Source: Flavobacterium defluvii
GTDB taxonomy: Bacteria > Bacteroidota > Bacteroidia > Flavobacteriales > Flavobacteriaceae
Length of the DNA: 64,000 bases
Assembly (NCBI RefSeq): GCF_900129555.1
Contig: NZ_FQWC01000005.1
Span: 248,001 to 312,000, forward strand
Direction of reading: 5' to 3'
Shown here: one piece after another, positions 37,904-46,403 of the stretch
Layout: the number at the start of each line of letters is the position of its first letter
How positions within the stretch are numbered: the stretch's first letter is position 1
Position numbers and translations under genes: made by a program
The notes under the pieces: model-generated
The model's input: the letters and a program-made list of their open reading frames with translations, nothing else
What the model was told of the DNA's origin: nothing
Database searches by the model: none

Positions 37904-38104
37904 CTATTGCCTGTATTGATGCACCTGTGTTGTTAAACATCCAAGATCGAATCTCGGGTCTAGCAGTTGTGTGTTGTATATGTTGTTATGTAAAGCCATT
38001 TTATATGTTGTATTATATTTTGAAATTGTTGTTGATATTTGAATTTCTGTTTTCAAATTTTCTTCGGCAAAGATAAAGTCGAAAAAATCAATTATCCAAA
38101 TCAT
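37904..38104 (-). CDS. Possible 66-residue protein, unknown
   Basis: An open frame starting MIWIIDFFDFIFAEENLK, followed 24 bp later by a strong terminator. The N-terminus is hydrophobic/aromatic and the rest polar with no recognisable domain. The only support is the terminator placement and a weak TATTTG-like box upstream, so it may be non-coding. Confidence 0.3.
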   Translation of the reverse strand: MIWIIDFFDFIFAEENLKTEIQISTTISKYNTTYKMALHNNIYNTQLLDPRFDLGCLTTQVHQYRQ

Positions 38105-38403
38105 TTTTAAAATTATTTTATTGGTTATCAAATAGTTATATTTAAAATTAAAACATAGAAATCCTTGTCCGCATACTGGTGCAGATTCCTTTTTGTATCA
38201 AATGACTGTCTCTCATCAGATTACTTTTCAAGATTATATTTCGCTATTTAGATTATGCATTAAACATTTGGTCAATTATTTTTTTAATTATTTTTAGTTA
38301 TGGTTTATTTTTTATCATTTTTCTTGTCATTCTCGCCAACTTTTTGTCACACTGAGCGAAGTCGAAGTGCTTATTAACCAAAATCGAAATGCTTAAAAAC
38401 AAA
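38105..38403. other. Gene-poor AT-rich region
   Basis: No credible gene. A GTCACACTGAGCGAAGTCGA fragment (about 38347-38366) resembles the core of the dispersed repeat whose full inverted copy is at 54901-55001. Confidence 0.4.
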
Positions 38404-38431
38404 AAAAGCGTCCCGAAATAAGGACGCTTTT
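38404..38431 (-). terminator. Terminator of the 32-residue ORF transcript
   Basis: AAAGCGTCC-loop-GGACGCTTT with flanking A and T tracts. Confidence 0.75.
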
Positions 38432-38460
38432 ATATTTTATGTTGAGTTGAACTCTAAAAT

Positions 38461-38559
38461 TTACATTTCAATTTCATAAAAATACATGATACATCCTGAT
38501 ATTTTAGCCGGAAGATTTCCTGCTAAGTGATCAAAATATTGTCTTACTGAAAGTATCAT
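38461..38559 (-). CDS. Possible 32-residue micro-protein
   Basis: The frame encodes MILSVRQYFDHLAGNLPAKI followed by SGCIMYFYEIEM. It has a perfect TAnnTTTG promoter box (TACATTTG, 38589-38596) 30 bp upstream and a strong terminator 30 bp downstream, defining a compact ~175-nt transcription unit. Either a tiny protein or a small regulatory RNA is encoded. No family recognised. Confidence 0.5.
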   Translation of the reverse strand: MILSVRQYFDHLAGNLPAKISGCIMYFYEIEM

Positions 38560-38588
38560 CTGTATTTTTTGTTTTTTTATTACGGGTG

Positions 38589-38596
38589 CAAATGTA
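38589..38596 (-). promoter_or_regulatory. -7 box of the micro-ORF
   Basis: TACATTTG on the minus strand, an exact TAnnTTTG match. Confidence 0.6.
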
Positions 38597-38728
38597 GAAG
38601 TTTTTTTCTATTTATATAATTCTCTTGTTAATTTTTCTTAACACTGTTTCCTCCTTTTTACTTGCCTGACTTAACTGTTCTGCCTTTGACTATGAAGGTT
38701 TTCAATACTCTATTATTTCTTTACTTTA

Positions 38729-38771
38729 AAACTTAAACCCCACAATTGGTATTTGTGGGGTTTAAGTTTTT
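38729..38771. terminator. Strong bidirectional terminator
   Basis: A 15-bp perfect stem ACTTAAACCCCACAA with its complement, 7-nt loop, and A/T tracts on both sides, just below the 90-residue protein gene. Confidence 0.85.
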
Positions 38772-38782
38772 ATTGGTTTCTT

Positions 38783-39055
38783 TTACCGATTTACATCGGC
38801 ACAAGCTTCATAAATTTGTTTATCTGAAAATGGAGATAATGCTTCTGCAAAATTTCTGCTTGTTCGTAAACAACTTAGCATCTTTTGCCTTAAATCGAGA
38901 TCGTTTCCATATTCTGTGCGAAGTAGAATCTCGAAGATTTCCTGCAAATACAGGGGCTGTTCTTTGTAATCTCCCTCAAACAATTCGTCTGAAAGGAAAT
39001 TAATTACGGATGGCACTACATCACGATGTGTTGGTTTTTGATTTTCTTTTGTCAT
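38783..39055 (-). CDS. Small soluble protein, unknown
   Basis: A 90-residue, mostly helical acidic protein (DVVPSVINFLSDELFEGDYK; LLRTEYGNDLDLRQKMLSCL; PFSDKQIYEACADVNR). I do not recognise the family. It is clearly a transcription unit: a -7 box at 39227-39234, a ~165-nt structured leader with two competing long helices, and a strong terminator. The leader suggests post-transcriptional control. Confidence 0.65.
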   Translation of the reverse strand: MTKENQKPTHRDVVPSVINFLSDELFEGDYKEQPLYLQEIFEILLRTEYGNDLDLRQKMLSCLRTSRNFAEALSPFSDKQIYEACADVNR

Positions 39056-39076
39056 TTTTCTGAAAATATTAAACGC

Positions 39077-39234
39077 ACGAAACCCTCATCTTCGGTTGTG
39101 ACAAAACATTCTTATCGAATGAGATTAGGGCTATCACTAGCTCCAGCAACGTGAATGAGGGCTTCGCTTATGTTAACTTATAAAGTTTCAAAGTTCTCGA
39201 TTGCCGATAAAATGTTTTGTCGAGAACAAAGATA
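39077..39234 (-). ncRNA. Structured leader or stand-alone RNA with competing helices
   Basis: On the minus strand TATCTTTG (39227-39234) places the transcript start next to 39221. From there a 17-bp helix can form between 39205-39221 and 39100-39117 with one bulged G. A second 13-bp helix pairs 39155-39167 with 39077-39089. The strands interleave, so the two are either a pseudoknot or mutually exclusive. GCTA-GTGA-TAGC (39130-39141) is a GNRA-capped hairpin between them, and GTTCTCGA/TCGAGAAC forms a further inverted repeat at the start. It runs into the 90-residue ORF. Confidence 0.6.
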
Positions 39235-39464
39235 TGCTTTTATTTTAAAAAGAAAGAAATAACCTACTTTTATTTGTTTTTTTAAATTATAATGCTAAAT
39301 TTATATTGAAAACAAAGATAGATATTAATTTGCGGTGTAATTGTTTTTTGTAACCTAGAAGTAAAAATTACTAAACTGGAAATAAAATTTTATGTTGGAT
39401 TTATAATTTTCATAATAAAAACAAATTTCAGAAAAACATAAAAAAATCATTACTTTTGCGCGAG
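39235..39464. other. Divergent AT-rich region
   Basis: It separates the structured-leader transcript from the AAA+ gene. Apart from the -7 box at 39451 nothing is recognisable; base composition is markedly A/T-rich. Confidence 0.4.
39451..39458 (+). promoter_or_regulatory. -7 box of the AAA+ ATPase gene
   Basis: TACTTTTG, an exact TAnnTTTG match ending 7 bp before the ATG at 39465, which predicts a leaderless mRNA. It also argues against the in-frame TTG inside the box as start. Confidence 0.6.
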
Positions 39465-40490
39465 ATGAGTCAATCCGATTACATAAAAGATATTGCTAAA
39501 TATGGTCTTGAGAATGATCAGGAGAAATTATTGTCTGCTCTGAATGAATTCATTGATTATTCAAAAAAAAGTAAAAAGACAAATTTTGCAATTCAATTGC
39601 AATCTATATTAAAAGAATCTATTCGTGAACAAAAAATCAGTACTCTTACAAAAGTAGGCACCGAATCATACTTCAATAGAATAGAAGATCGTGAAACTGG
39701 CGATCTTATTTTAGAAAAACTTACCTCTGACTACAAACTTGAAAACATTATTGCAGATAATAATGTTAGTCAAAATTTAAATCATTTCATAGAGGAGCAC
39801 CATAAATCAGATGTCTTAAAAAAATTCGGTTTGCCTATTGCTAATAAGTTATTATTACACGGCCCATCTGGCTGTGGGAAAACTTTAGCTTCATACGTTG
39901 TAGCTGGAGAACTTAAAAAAATGATGGTAGTTGTTAATCTTGGAGCAATTGTATCATCTAAACTTGGTGAAACTAGCAAGAATCTTTCAAAAATATTTCG
40001 AAAAGCAGCTTCTGAAGATTGTATAATTTTTATTGATGAATTTGATTCTTTAGGAAAAATTAGAGATTATAGTCAAGATCATGGAGAAATGAAAAGAGTA
40101 GTAAATACAATTCTACAATTGTTTGATTATTTACCTCAAAGTAGTATTGTCATTGCTGCAACTAATCAAAAAGAAATGCTTGATGATGCCTTATTAAGAA
40201 GATTTGACTTTTCTATTGGATTCAATTTACCAACAGAAAAAGAAATAAAACAACTAATTTCTTTAACTCTAAAAAATGGTAATTTTACTTTTGACAACAA
40301 AACAAAAGCAAATGCTCTTATAAAAAAATCGCTTGGACTTTCTTATTTCAGCATTCAAAAAACTTTAGTTACTGCAATTAAAAGAAGCCTATTTGCAATA
40401 GAAAACCCAGAACTAACATTGAATGCAAAAATTAATACTTCTATTTGGGAAAATTTAATTGAGACAGAAAAGAAATCTATGAATATTTAA
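39465..40490 (+). CDS. AAA+ ATPase paired with a subtilase
   Basis: A 341-residue protein. The N-terminal ~95 residues are helical. The AAA+ core has Walker A GPSGCGKT (133-140), Walker B IIFIDEFD (Asp191-Glu192), sensor-1 region IVIAATNQ, and an arginine-finger-like ALLRRFDF. It resembles the FtsH/spastin-type classic AAA clade and probably remodels or unfolds a partner. Its 3' end overlaps the convergent subtilase gene by 4 bp (shared TTAA). Composition is more A/T-rich than the surrounding housekeeping genes. AAA ATPase-subtilase pairs have been listed among bacterial conflict systems; a defence role here is inference. Confidence 0.85.
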   Translation: MSQSDYIKDIAKYGLENDQEKLLSALNEFIDYSKKSKKTNFAIQLQSILKESIREQKISTLTKVGTESYFNRIEDRETGDLILEKLTSDYKLENIIADNNVSQNLNHFIEEHHKSDVLKKFGLPIANKLLLHGPSGCGKTLASYVVAGELKKMMVVVNLGAIVSSKLGETSKNLSKIFRKAASEDCIIFIDEFDSLGKIRDYSQDHGEMKRVVNTILQLFDYLPQSSIVIAATNQKEMLDDALLRRFDFSIGFNLPTEKEIKQLISLTLKNGNFTFDNKTKANALIKKSLGLSYFSIQKTLVTAIKRSLFAIENPELTLNAKINTSIWENLIETEKKSMNI

Positions 40491-42976
40491 TAATTTTCTG
40501 CTTCAAGATCTAAATCATTAATTACATTTAAAGAATTAATAAGTTGTATTTCTTCATATAATCTATTTGAAGTTTTATTTTTGTATGGAAGCTCTTCAAT
40601 TGTTGTAACCAATGAAAATTTCACTGGTGCCTTAAGCAATTTTTCTTTGTCAATTGAATCTAAAAGTTTATGTAACTTAGAGTTTATTGCAATTTTAACC
40701 TTTATATTTCCATCCTTGTCAATATTCTTTTTAAGAAATTTAAGAGTTAGTTTAAATTTAACCTTTTGTGAATTACTTAATACTTTAGGTTTATAATAAT
40801 AATCCTGTGACCAAGAATTCTTTAATTTGATGTTTTCCATCTTGTTATAGTTAATACCTAAAGATTGAGCAGGAAATCCGTTTGGTTTTGTTAATATCCT
40901 ACCATTTATATCTTTTTTATAATCTTCCAATGGTATATTATCAAAGAAACCAAATGCAATATGTATTGGACAATAGGTAAATTGGCTTTTATTTAAAGGC
41001 AAAAAGCTAAAACATAAAGTTGAAGTAAATTCTAATATTGATTGAGGATTCATCAAATCCAATAAGTAAGCAGGTAATTTTAGAGAAAAACTTTTAATTG
41101 TTTCTGGTACGATCTCATCTTCTAAAATAAATGTTATTCTATCTCTTGAAGAATTTATTGCAAATTCTTCATTAGGGAAACCATTTCCAATAATTGAGTT
41201 TTTTATAGTTTCTATTTCAGAATTTATTTCATCAGTTTCCGAAGAATTAATTATCAATGCTTTTATTGTTTGCATATTCTTTGATAGCTCAGGATATTTT
41301 TTAAGTATTCTAGCTGCTAAATTGGCTACAAATGGAGATGAATAACTTGTGCCTATTTCTTTACTGAAAAAAGTCCCTCTTTCTATCGTTAAAACTTTTA
41401 AACCAGTTTTATTAATATCTAACCAATTATCATAATCATCTCCATGAGAAATTACATCGGGTTTAAATAATAGTTTATTTGTTCTTTTATGATTTAAGTT
41501 CCCTTTTATATCTTTAAAAATTTTCAAATCCCAATTTATATGAAACGTTCTACTATAAATAGCAGGAACTAAACCTAATGGAGTTATTCTCTCATATTCA
41601 TTTTCTTCTAAATTTGATGCATAAGCTCCAACTGTCAAATTATTCATACTTTCTGCCGGACTACAGAGATTGGTATGCTCAGACATAAAATGTAAGGGAA
41701 ATAGAGATTTATTAGTATTTGCATCTAAAAAATGTTGAGAATCTCTAACGTTTGAAATTGAAATAAAAATGAGTATATTTAACTCATGTGATAATTTATC
41801 TAATGCAAATGCATAGCTAGACATGCATTCATTATGCTTTTTACAAGCATCATATCCAATTGTAAGAGTAAAAATTTGAACATTATATTCTAATTTTGCT
41901 CTTCTGATTAATTCTACAACTTCACTTTCAAATATTTCACCGGAGTTATTATCTAATGTTTTAATGCTTAAAAGCTTTGCATCAGCTTCAAAATTCCCAA
42001 CATGATTTGGATATAATTTATCTCCCAATGCAGCAATTGTTGCAACAGCCGTACCATGATCAACATTATCAATAAATGACGATGTACTTGTAAGGTTAAA
42101 TGAAGCATCATTAATGATTATAGAATTTAATGGAGATTTGTTTTCAATTCCTGTATCTATAATGCCAATAATAGGCAAATTAGCATCACTATTTATGATT
42201 TCAAAACCATACGATTTTTCCGCTAAATTATAAATATTAGGCCTAACAAAACCTGAGCTATAGGAATTAACAGATTGTATAACATCAAAATTATCAACTA
42301 TTTCTATAACGGTATTTTCATCAACGTTAATTATCTCAATAACATTTAATTCCACATTGTTCTTGAACTCAATACGTTTTTTCTCAAGATAATTAATCAG
42401 CCTATTTTCTATCTTATTTTTAATTGAGTCAAGCTCCAATGAATCAATCAAACTTATTATCAAATGATTTTTAAAAGTTTTGCAATCAATTATTAAATCT
42501 CTAGATAAAAAGTCAAAGTTCTTAATGAATTTTACATTTAGATCGTATTCAGGATTATTATGGTCTTCTGTGTTTATGAAAATTTCTAATTGCTTTACAA
42601 AATTGTCAAATCTCTCATAATTAGAAATAGCAAAAATAGCTTTTGTATTCCAATCAAAATAAGCAATTATATCAAGTCCGAAAACTGACCTATAAATATT
42701 TTCAAATTTAGATGAATCAAAAATATCATGGAAGGTGATTGTAATTAATTCAATTACCTCAGGCACAGCAATTGTTTTTCTTATTGCTCTATCTTTTCTT
42801 TTCTTATTAAAACTCTTTAACGATCTTATAAAATCTTCTGTTTTTGGCGTATAATCTTTTTCTATCTCGAGATTTTCTTCTTCAATTTCAGTAGAATTTG
42901 GATTATAGCGAGATTTTTGTTTGAAAATGACTACGCCCTCTTGAGGGTTTTTAAAATAAAGATGCTCTTTTTTCAT
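40487..42976 (-). CDS. Subtilisin-like (S8) serine protease, partner of AAA+ ATPase
   Basis: An 829-residue protein without a signal peptide, so probably cytoplasmic. The ~260-residue N-terminal region is charged and unrecognised. The S8 catalytic triad is complete: Asp274 in GIIDTGI, His307 in DHGTAVA, Ser544 in GTSYSSPF, with the oxyanion Asn near 409. About 280 residues follow the catalytic domain (beta-rich). Unlike secreted subtilases there is no Pro-domain signature or sorting tail. Pairing with an AAA+ ATPase suggests a regulated intracellular protease, for instance released or fed on sensing infection; the trigger is unknown. Confidence 0.88.
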   Translation of the reverse strand: MKKEHLYFKNPQEGVVIFKQKSRYNPNSTEIEEENLEIEKDYTPKTEDFIRSLKSFNKKRKDRAIRKTIAVPEVIELITITFHDIFDSSKFENIYRSVFGLDIIAYFDWNTKAIFAISNYERFDNFVKQLEIFINTEDHNNPEYDLNVKFIKNFDFLSRDLIIDCKTFKNHLIISLIDSLELDSIKNKIENRLINYLEKKRIEFKNNVELNVIEIINVDENTVIEIVDNFDVIQSVNSYSSGFVRPNIYNLAEKSYGFEIINSDANLPIIGIIDTGIENKSPLNSIIINDASFNLTSTSSFIDNVDHGTAVATIAALGDKLYPNHVGNFEADAKLLSIKTLDNNSGEIFESEVVELIRRAKLEYNVQIFTLTIGYDACKKHNECMSSYAFALDKLSHELNILIFISISNVRDSQHFLDANTNKSLFPLHFMSEHTNLCSPAESMNNLTVGAYASNLEENEYERITPLGLVPAIYSRTFHINWDLKIFKDIKGNLNHKRTNKLLFKPDVISHGDDYDNWLDINKTGLKVLTIERGTFFSKEIGTSYSSPFVANLAARILKKYPELSKNMQTIKALIINSSETDEINSEIETIKNSIIGNGFPNEEFAINSSRDRITFILEDEIVPETIKSFSLKLPAYLLDLMNPQSILEFTSTLCFSFLPLNKSQFTYCPIHIAFGFFDNIPLEDYKKDINGRILTKPNGFPAQSLGINYNKMENIKLKNSWSQDYYYKPKVLSNSQKVKFKLTLKFLKKNIDKDGNIKVKIAINSKLHKLLDSIDKEKLLKAPVKFSLVTTIEELPYKNKTSNRLYEEIQLINSLNVINDLDLEAENY

Positions 42977-43290
42977 AAGTACTTTTTAAATCGGAAAACA
43001 AATTCAGCAAATTCATCCGCTTTTCACCTAACAAATAACTAGAATTTTTCTGACTAAATAATATTTTTACCAATATATTTTTTTATTTACAAAACTCTTT
43101 CACATTAATTTCGTTTAAATAACATTAATTTTCAAAAATGCCTAAAATTTGACAAGATATTTTACGGTTTTCCATAATCATAATAATTATTAAACTATTA
43201 CTAACCCTCAAATATATACAAACAAAAAGCCTTCAAACCAAGTACAAACACCTGATTTAAAAGCCAACAAATAATCTTTAATAAAATATT
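42977..43290. other. Intergenic region between subtilase and TatD genes
   Basis: A 314-bp, very A/T-rich gap that must hold the subtilase promoter; no exact TAnnTTTG box was found (closest GTTATTTG). No repeats or RNA genes seen. Confidence 0.4.
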
Positions 43291-44091
43291 CTAAACCCCA
43301 AAAAAGCCTTTAGTATTCCTCGTCGTTTCCTCCGCTACTTTATCTAAAGTAATCCCTTTAAACTGTGCAATTGTTCCGGCAACATACGGCAGAAAAGCAG
43401 GTTCGCAACGACGTTCGTGGTATTTTTTTAAGAGACTGTTCGGGACATTTTTTGGAAGCATAAATGGCGCATCGGTTTCGATCATCATTCGGTCGAGCGG
43501 TACGTACTGAATGACTTCTTTTAAATGATTGAAACGTTTGGCATCTGAAATCGCTCCCGTAAAGCCCAGATAAAATCCGTTATCGAGATAGGTTTTGGCT
43601 TCTTGCAGTGTTCCTGTAAAACAATGTACAACGGCTTTTGGCAATTGCGGTAAATAGTCTTTGGTAATATTCATAAAACTATTGAAAGCGGCTCTTTCGT
43701 GCAAAAACAAAGGTTTCTGTACTTCAATCGCCAATTCTAATTGGGCTTTATAACATTCTTCCTGTTTGTTTCGGGGCGAAAAGTCACGATCAAAATCGAG
43801 TCCGCATTCGCCAACAGAAATGACTTGTCTTTGCTTTAACAAATTCCGCAGTTTTGAAATGCTTTTTTCGTCAAAACTCTTCGCATCATGCGGATGAATT
43901 CCAGCTGTTGAATATAATATTCCCGGATATTGTTTTGCAATTTCTAATGATGCTTCGCTGTTTCGTACGCTCGTTCCCGTTAGGATCATTTGCGATACGT
44001 CGGCGTCGAGCGCGTCTTGTACAACATCGTCTATGTCGTTTTGGAATTGTTTGTTGGTCAAATTAATTCCGATATCTATATATGTTTTCAT
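43291..44091 (-). CDS. tatD: TatD-family metal-dependent hydrolase
   Basis: A 266-residue TIM-barrel hydrolase. The N-terminal DIGINLTNKQF replaces the classic His-x-His of strand 1 (D-x-N rather than H-x-H). Later metal residues are present: GIHPHDAK, VGECGLDFDRDFS, LFLHERAAF, VVHCFTG and IETDAPFMLP. This is the pattern of E. coli TatD itself (magnesium-dependent 3'-5' exonuclease on DNA and RNA). It lies 252 bp downstream of rtcB on the same strand. Repeats fill the gap, so a link to RNA repair is possible but not shown. Confidence 0.92.
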   Translation of the reverse strand: MKTYIDIGINLTNKQFQNDIDDVVQDALDADVSQMILTGTSVRNSEASLEIAKQYPGILYSTAGIHPHDAKSFDEKSISKLRNLLKQRQVISVGECGLDFDRDFSPRNKQEECYKAQLELAIEVQKPLFLHERAAFNSFMNITKDYLPQLPKAVVHCFTGTLQEAKTYLDNGFYLGFTGAISDAKRFNHLKEVIQYVPLDRMMIETDAPFMLPKNVPNSLLKKYHERRCEPAFLPYVAGTIAQFKGITLDKVAEETTRNTKGFFGV

Positions 44092-44099
44092 CTTTTTGT

Positions 44100-44300
44100 T
44101 TTTGCCACGAAGGCCCTAAGACACAAAGTTTTTTTTATTCTTTGTGTTGGTTATTATTTTATTAATCTCGCAAAGACGCAGAGTCGCTAAGTTTTTTGTT
44201 TCACGCAGATTTTAAACAGATTTAAGCAGATGCTCGCCGATTATTTAAAAAAAAATCTAATTTAATCTGCCGAAATCTGCAAAATCTGCGTGAAAAAACC
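44100..44300. repeat. Dispersed inverted repeats between tatD and rtcB
   Basis: It contains a degenerate copy of the GCAAAGACGCAGAGTCGC-type repeat (44160-44195) and an inverted pair with TTTCACGCAGATTTTAAACA (44199-44218) and its near-complement (44260-44295). Confidence 0.5.
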
Positions 44301-44343
44301 TTTGCCCCTTTGTTACTTTGTCACTTTGAACCTAAAAGAAGAA

Positions 44344-45765
44344 CTAGTCTTCCCTACTTCCATCATCCGCCATTCTAACCAGTTTCGGTGTAAACTTCGC
44401 CACAACATCTACCAAATCTTTCTGCGCTTCCATCACCTGATTGATATCTTTATACGCCATTGGGGCTTCGTCAAGACCTGCTCCGATAAGCGTCACGCCA
44501 TGATCTCTCAGGATCGATTTCATTTCGGTTTGTGTAATGTTTTTTATGGCTTGGGTTCTGCTCATTTGTCTTCCTGCTCCATGCGAAGCCGAATTAATGG
44601 CGTTCTCCTCGCCTTTTCCTCTCACCAAAAATCCCGGTGCGGTCATACTTCCCGGAATGATTCCCATAACGTCTTTTCCGGCTGGAGTTGCTCCTTTTCT
44701 ATGTACGATCACTTCTTCGCCGTTCCAAGTTTCTTTCCACGCAAAATTATGGTGGTTTTCGACTTTGGCTAAAATCGTCGCACCCAAAGCGCGTTCCATT
44801 TTGTTATGGATAATCTCGTGACAAGCCGATGCGTAATCTCCCGCCAAATTCATTGCCATCCAATATTCCTGACCTAATTGTGAATTCATATCCAAATACG
44901 CTAAGTTTTTGGCTACTTCTGGAAGTCTGCATTCGTCTTTGGCAATTTTAGTATAATGTCCGGCAATTGTGGCTCCCATTCCGCGTGAACCGGAATGCGT
45001 TAACAAAGCGACATATTTTCCTTTTGGGATATTCAAAACCGCATCGTCTTTCGCAAATTCCATGATTCCGAATTCCACAAAGTGATTTCCACCACCCGAA
45101 GATCCTAATTGCGACCAAGCTTTATCTTTTAAATTCTTCACAAACGGATTCATATTAAATGTATCGTTCTCCAAAACCGCATGATCTGATTTGTACTGAC
45201 CGTGAAATCCGTGACCTGCTCCAAAAATAGAATTAGCAATTAATTCTCTTTTGAATTTGGCTTCGTTTTCAAAGTAAAAATCTTCCGGAATATCATAAAC
45301 CGATAACGCCATTCTGCATCCAATATCAACGCCAACACCATACGGAATAATGGCATTTTTTGTGGCTAAAACTCCGCCAATCGGTAATCCGTAACCTTGG
45401 TGCGCGTCTGGCATTAAAGCTCCGGCAACCGTAACAGGCAGTTTCATGGCAACTTCCATTTGTTTTCTGGCTCCGTCTTCGATATGATCCAATCCGTAAG
45501 CCGAATATGCATTCGGATTCTGATTTAAAGCAATGAAATCTTCTGGTTTTTCATTCGATTTTTCAATTAAAGCTACAGCTAGTTTGCTGAAGATTTTATC
45601 GTCTATATAGTTTTCCGGAGTTTCTAAAACGTTTTTGAAATTTGTTGTCATTTCGTCTCTTGTGAATCCGTTTCTTTTGCTGTTTATTTTTAAGGCAATT
45701 CCGATTATTTTTCCTTCAGGGAATCCTAATTCTAATATATCTGTACCGTTTATTTGGGTTTTCAT
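44344..45765 (-). CDS. rtcB: RNA-splicing ligase RtcB
   Basis: A 473-residue GTP-dependent RNA ligase joining 2',3'-cyclic phosphate or 3'-phosphate ends to 5'-OH ends. The start at 45765 (MKTQINGTDILELG) is preferred; an upstream ATG only adds a hydrophobic stretch. Metal-site motifs are GVGVDIGCRM (Asp147, Cys150) and GGGNHFVE; HSGSRGMG follows. SASHGAGRQMSR contains His395, equivalent to the His guanylated in characterised RtcB enzymes. No archease or RtcA gene is adjacent. The 5' region carries six Y RNA-like units behind operator 2, so ligase and RNAs are probably one transcript. Confidence 0.96.
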   Translation of the reverse strand: MKTQINGTDILELGFPEGKIIGIALKINSKRNGFTRDEMTTNFKNVLETPENYIDDKIFSKLAVALIEKSNEKPEDFIALNQNPNAYSAYGLDHIEDGARKQMEVAMKLPVTVAGALMPDAHQGYGLPIGGVLATKNAIIPYGVGVDIGCRMALSVYDIPEDFYFENEAKFKRELIANSIFGAGHGFHGQYKSDHAVLENDTFNMNPFVKNLKDKAWSQLGSSGGGNHFVEFGIMEFAKDDAVLNIPKGKYVALLTHSGSRGMGATIAGHYTKIAKDECRLPEVAKNLAYLDMNSQLGQEYWMAMNLAGDYASACHEIIHNKMERALGATILAKVENHHNFAWKETWNGEEVIVHRKGATPAGKDVMGIIPGSMTAPGFLVRGKGEENAINSASHGAGRQMSRTQAIKNITQTEMKSILRDHGVTLIGAGLDEAPMAYKDINQVMEAQKDLVDVVAKFTPKLVRMADDGSRED

Positions 45766-45891
45766 GTTTTTGTTTTTTTTAAAAGAGTATAGAAAAAAGA
45801 TCATAGAAAATAGACTTTTCAAAAGCCTCAAAATCTATACTCTATTCTCTTTATTCTATTTTCTAATTTCTTTTTTTAATTAAATAATTTT

Positions 45892-45961
45892 AAAGAGGTA
45901 ACATTTAGGAATGGTTTAATTTTCTTTGGAACGAAGGAACCATTTCCTGACGACACTCTTT
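45892..45961 (-). ncRNA. Y RNA-like unit 6
   Basis: Outer helix AAAGAG/CTCTTT, 5' loop with GTCGTC and 3' loop AAATGTTAC, inner helix AGGAA-[A]-TGGTT/AACCATTCCT with one bulged A, then CCTTCGTT. It has no tRNA-like domain. The inner helix is entirely different in sequence from the other units yet still paired, which is strong support for the fold. Confidence 0.78.
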
Positions 45962-45964
45962 TTT

Positions 45965-46049
45965 TAAGAGCAATATTGTATAAGTGATAATTTAGGACTC
46001 GAACCTAATAAATCAACCAACGAAGTAACACTTTATACACGGCATCTTA
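45965..46049 (-). ncRNA. Y RNA-like unit 5 (T-arm only)
   Basis: Outer helix TAAGA/TCTTA, loop GCCGTG opposite CAATATTGC, inner helix TATAA-[A]-GTG/CACTTATA, then TTACTTCGTT. A T-arm TTAGG-TTCGAGT-CCTAA follows. No D-arm or acceptor hairpin is present. Confidence 0.78.
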
Positions 46050-46054
46050 TTTTT

Positions 46055-46120
46055 TGAAAAAGTAATAATTGGCAAGAGTTATTTTTGAACGAAGTAGCTC
46101 TTTACGCACGACATTTTTCA
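46055..46120 (-). ncRNA. Y RNA-like unit 4 (minimal)
   Basis: Outer helix TGAAAAA/TTTTTCA, loop GTCGTGC opposite a strand ending ATTATTAC, inner helix GTAA-[A]-GAG/CTCTTGC, terminal loop with CTACTTCGTT. At 66 nt it is the smallest unit and lacks the tRNA-like domain. Confidence 0.75.
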
Positions 46121-46127
46121 TTTTTTT

Positions 46128-46267
46128 AAAGAAGTTACAAGCAACAAGAGAATTTGGCGGGGCTTTGTCTTTGCCAGAGTCGAACTGGATAACCTTGCTG
46201 ATTTTACAACTTCGTTATTCCTCCCCTAAAATTGGAGACGAAGTATCTCTTATTTACGACATTCTTT
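46128..46267 (-). ncRNA. Y RNA-like unit 3 (partial tRNA mimic)
   Basis: Outer helix AAAGAA/TTCTTT, loop GTCGTA opposite GCTTGTAAC, inner helix AATAAGAGA/TCTCTTGTT (9 bp). The interior has a hairpin TACTTCG...CGAAGT enclosing TCTCC/GGGGA, and a T-arm CCAG-TTCGACT-CTGG. A canonical D-arm was not found. Confidence 0.76.
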
Positions 46268-46274
46268 TTATTTT

Positions 46275-46396
46275 ATCGGGTTATGAGCGACAAGAGACTA
46301 TTTATGCGTGTTACCACTTACACTATCAGATTATCTGAACAGGATTCGAACCTGTAATACAGTTCCCTCGAAGTAATTCTTATCTACGACACCAAT
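46275..46396 (-). ncRNA. Y RNA-like unit 2 with permuted tRNA domain
   Basis: Outer helix ATTGGT/ACCCGAT (one bulge), loop GTCGTA, inner helix GATAAGA/TCTTGTC, then TTACTTCGAG. The tRNA mimic follows in permuted order: T-arm ACAGG-TTCGAAT-CCTGT, acceptor hairpin TCAGA-TAA-TCTGA, linker TA, D-arm GTGT-AAGTGGTA-ACAC. No anticodon arm. Confidence 0.83.
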
Positions 46397-46403
46397 GTTT
46401 TTT

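Noticed and set aside
39077..39234. 6S RNA or an additional Y RNA
   Set aside because: Paired ends are suggestive, but there is no GUCGU loop, no T-arm or D-arm, and no terminator, so I kept it as an unclassified structured leader.
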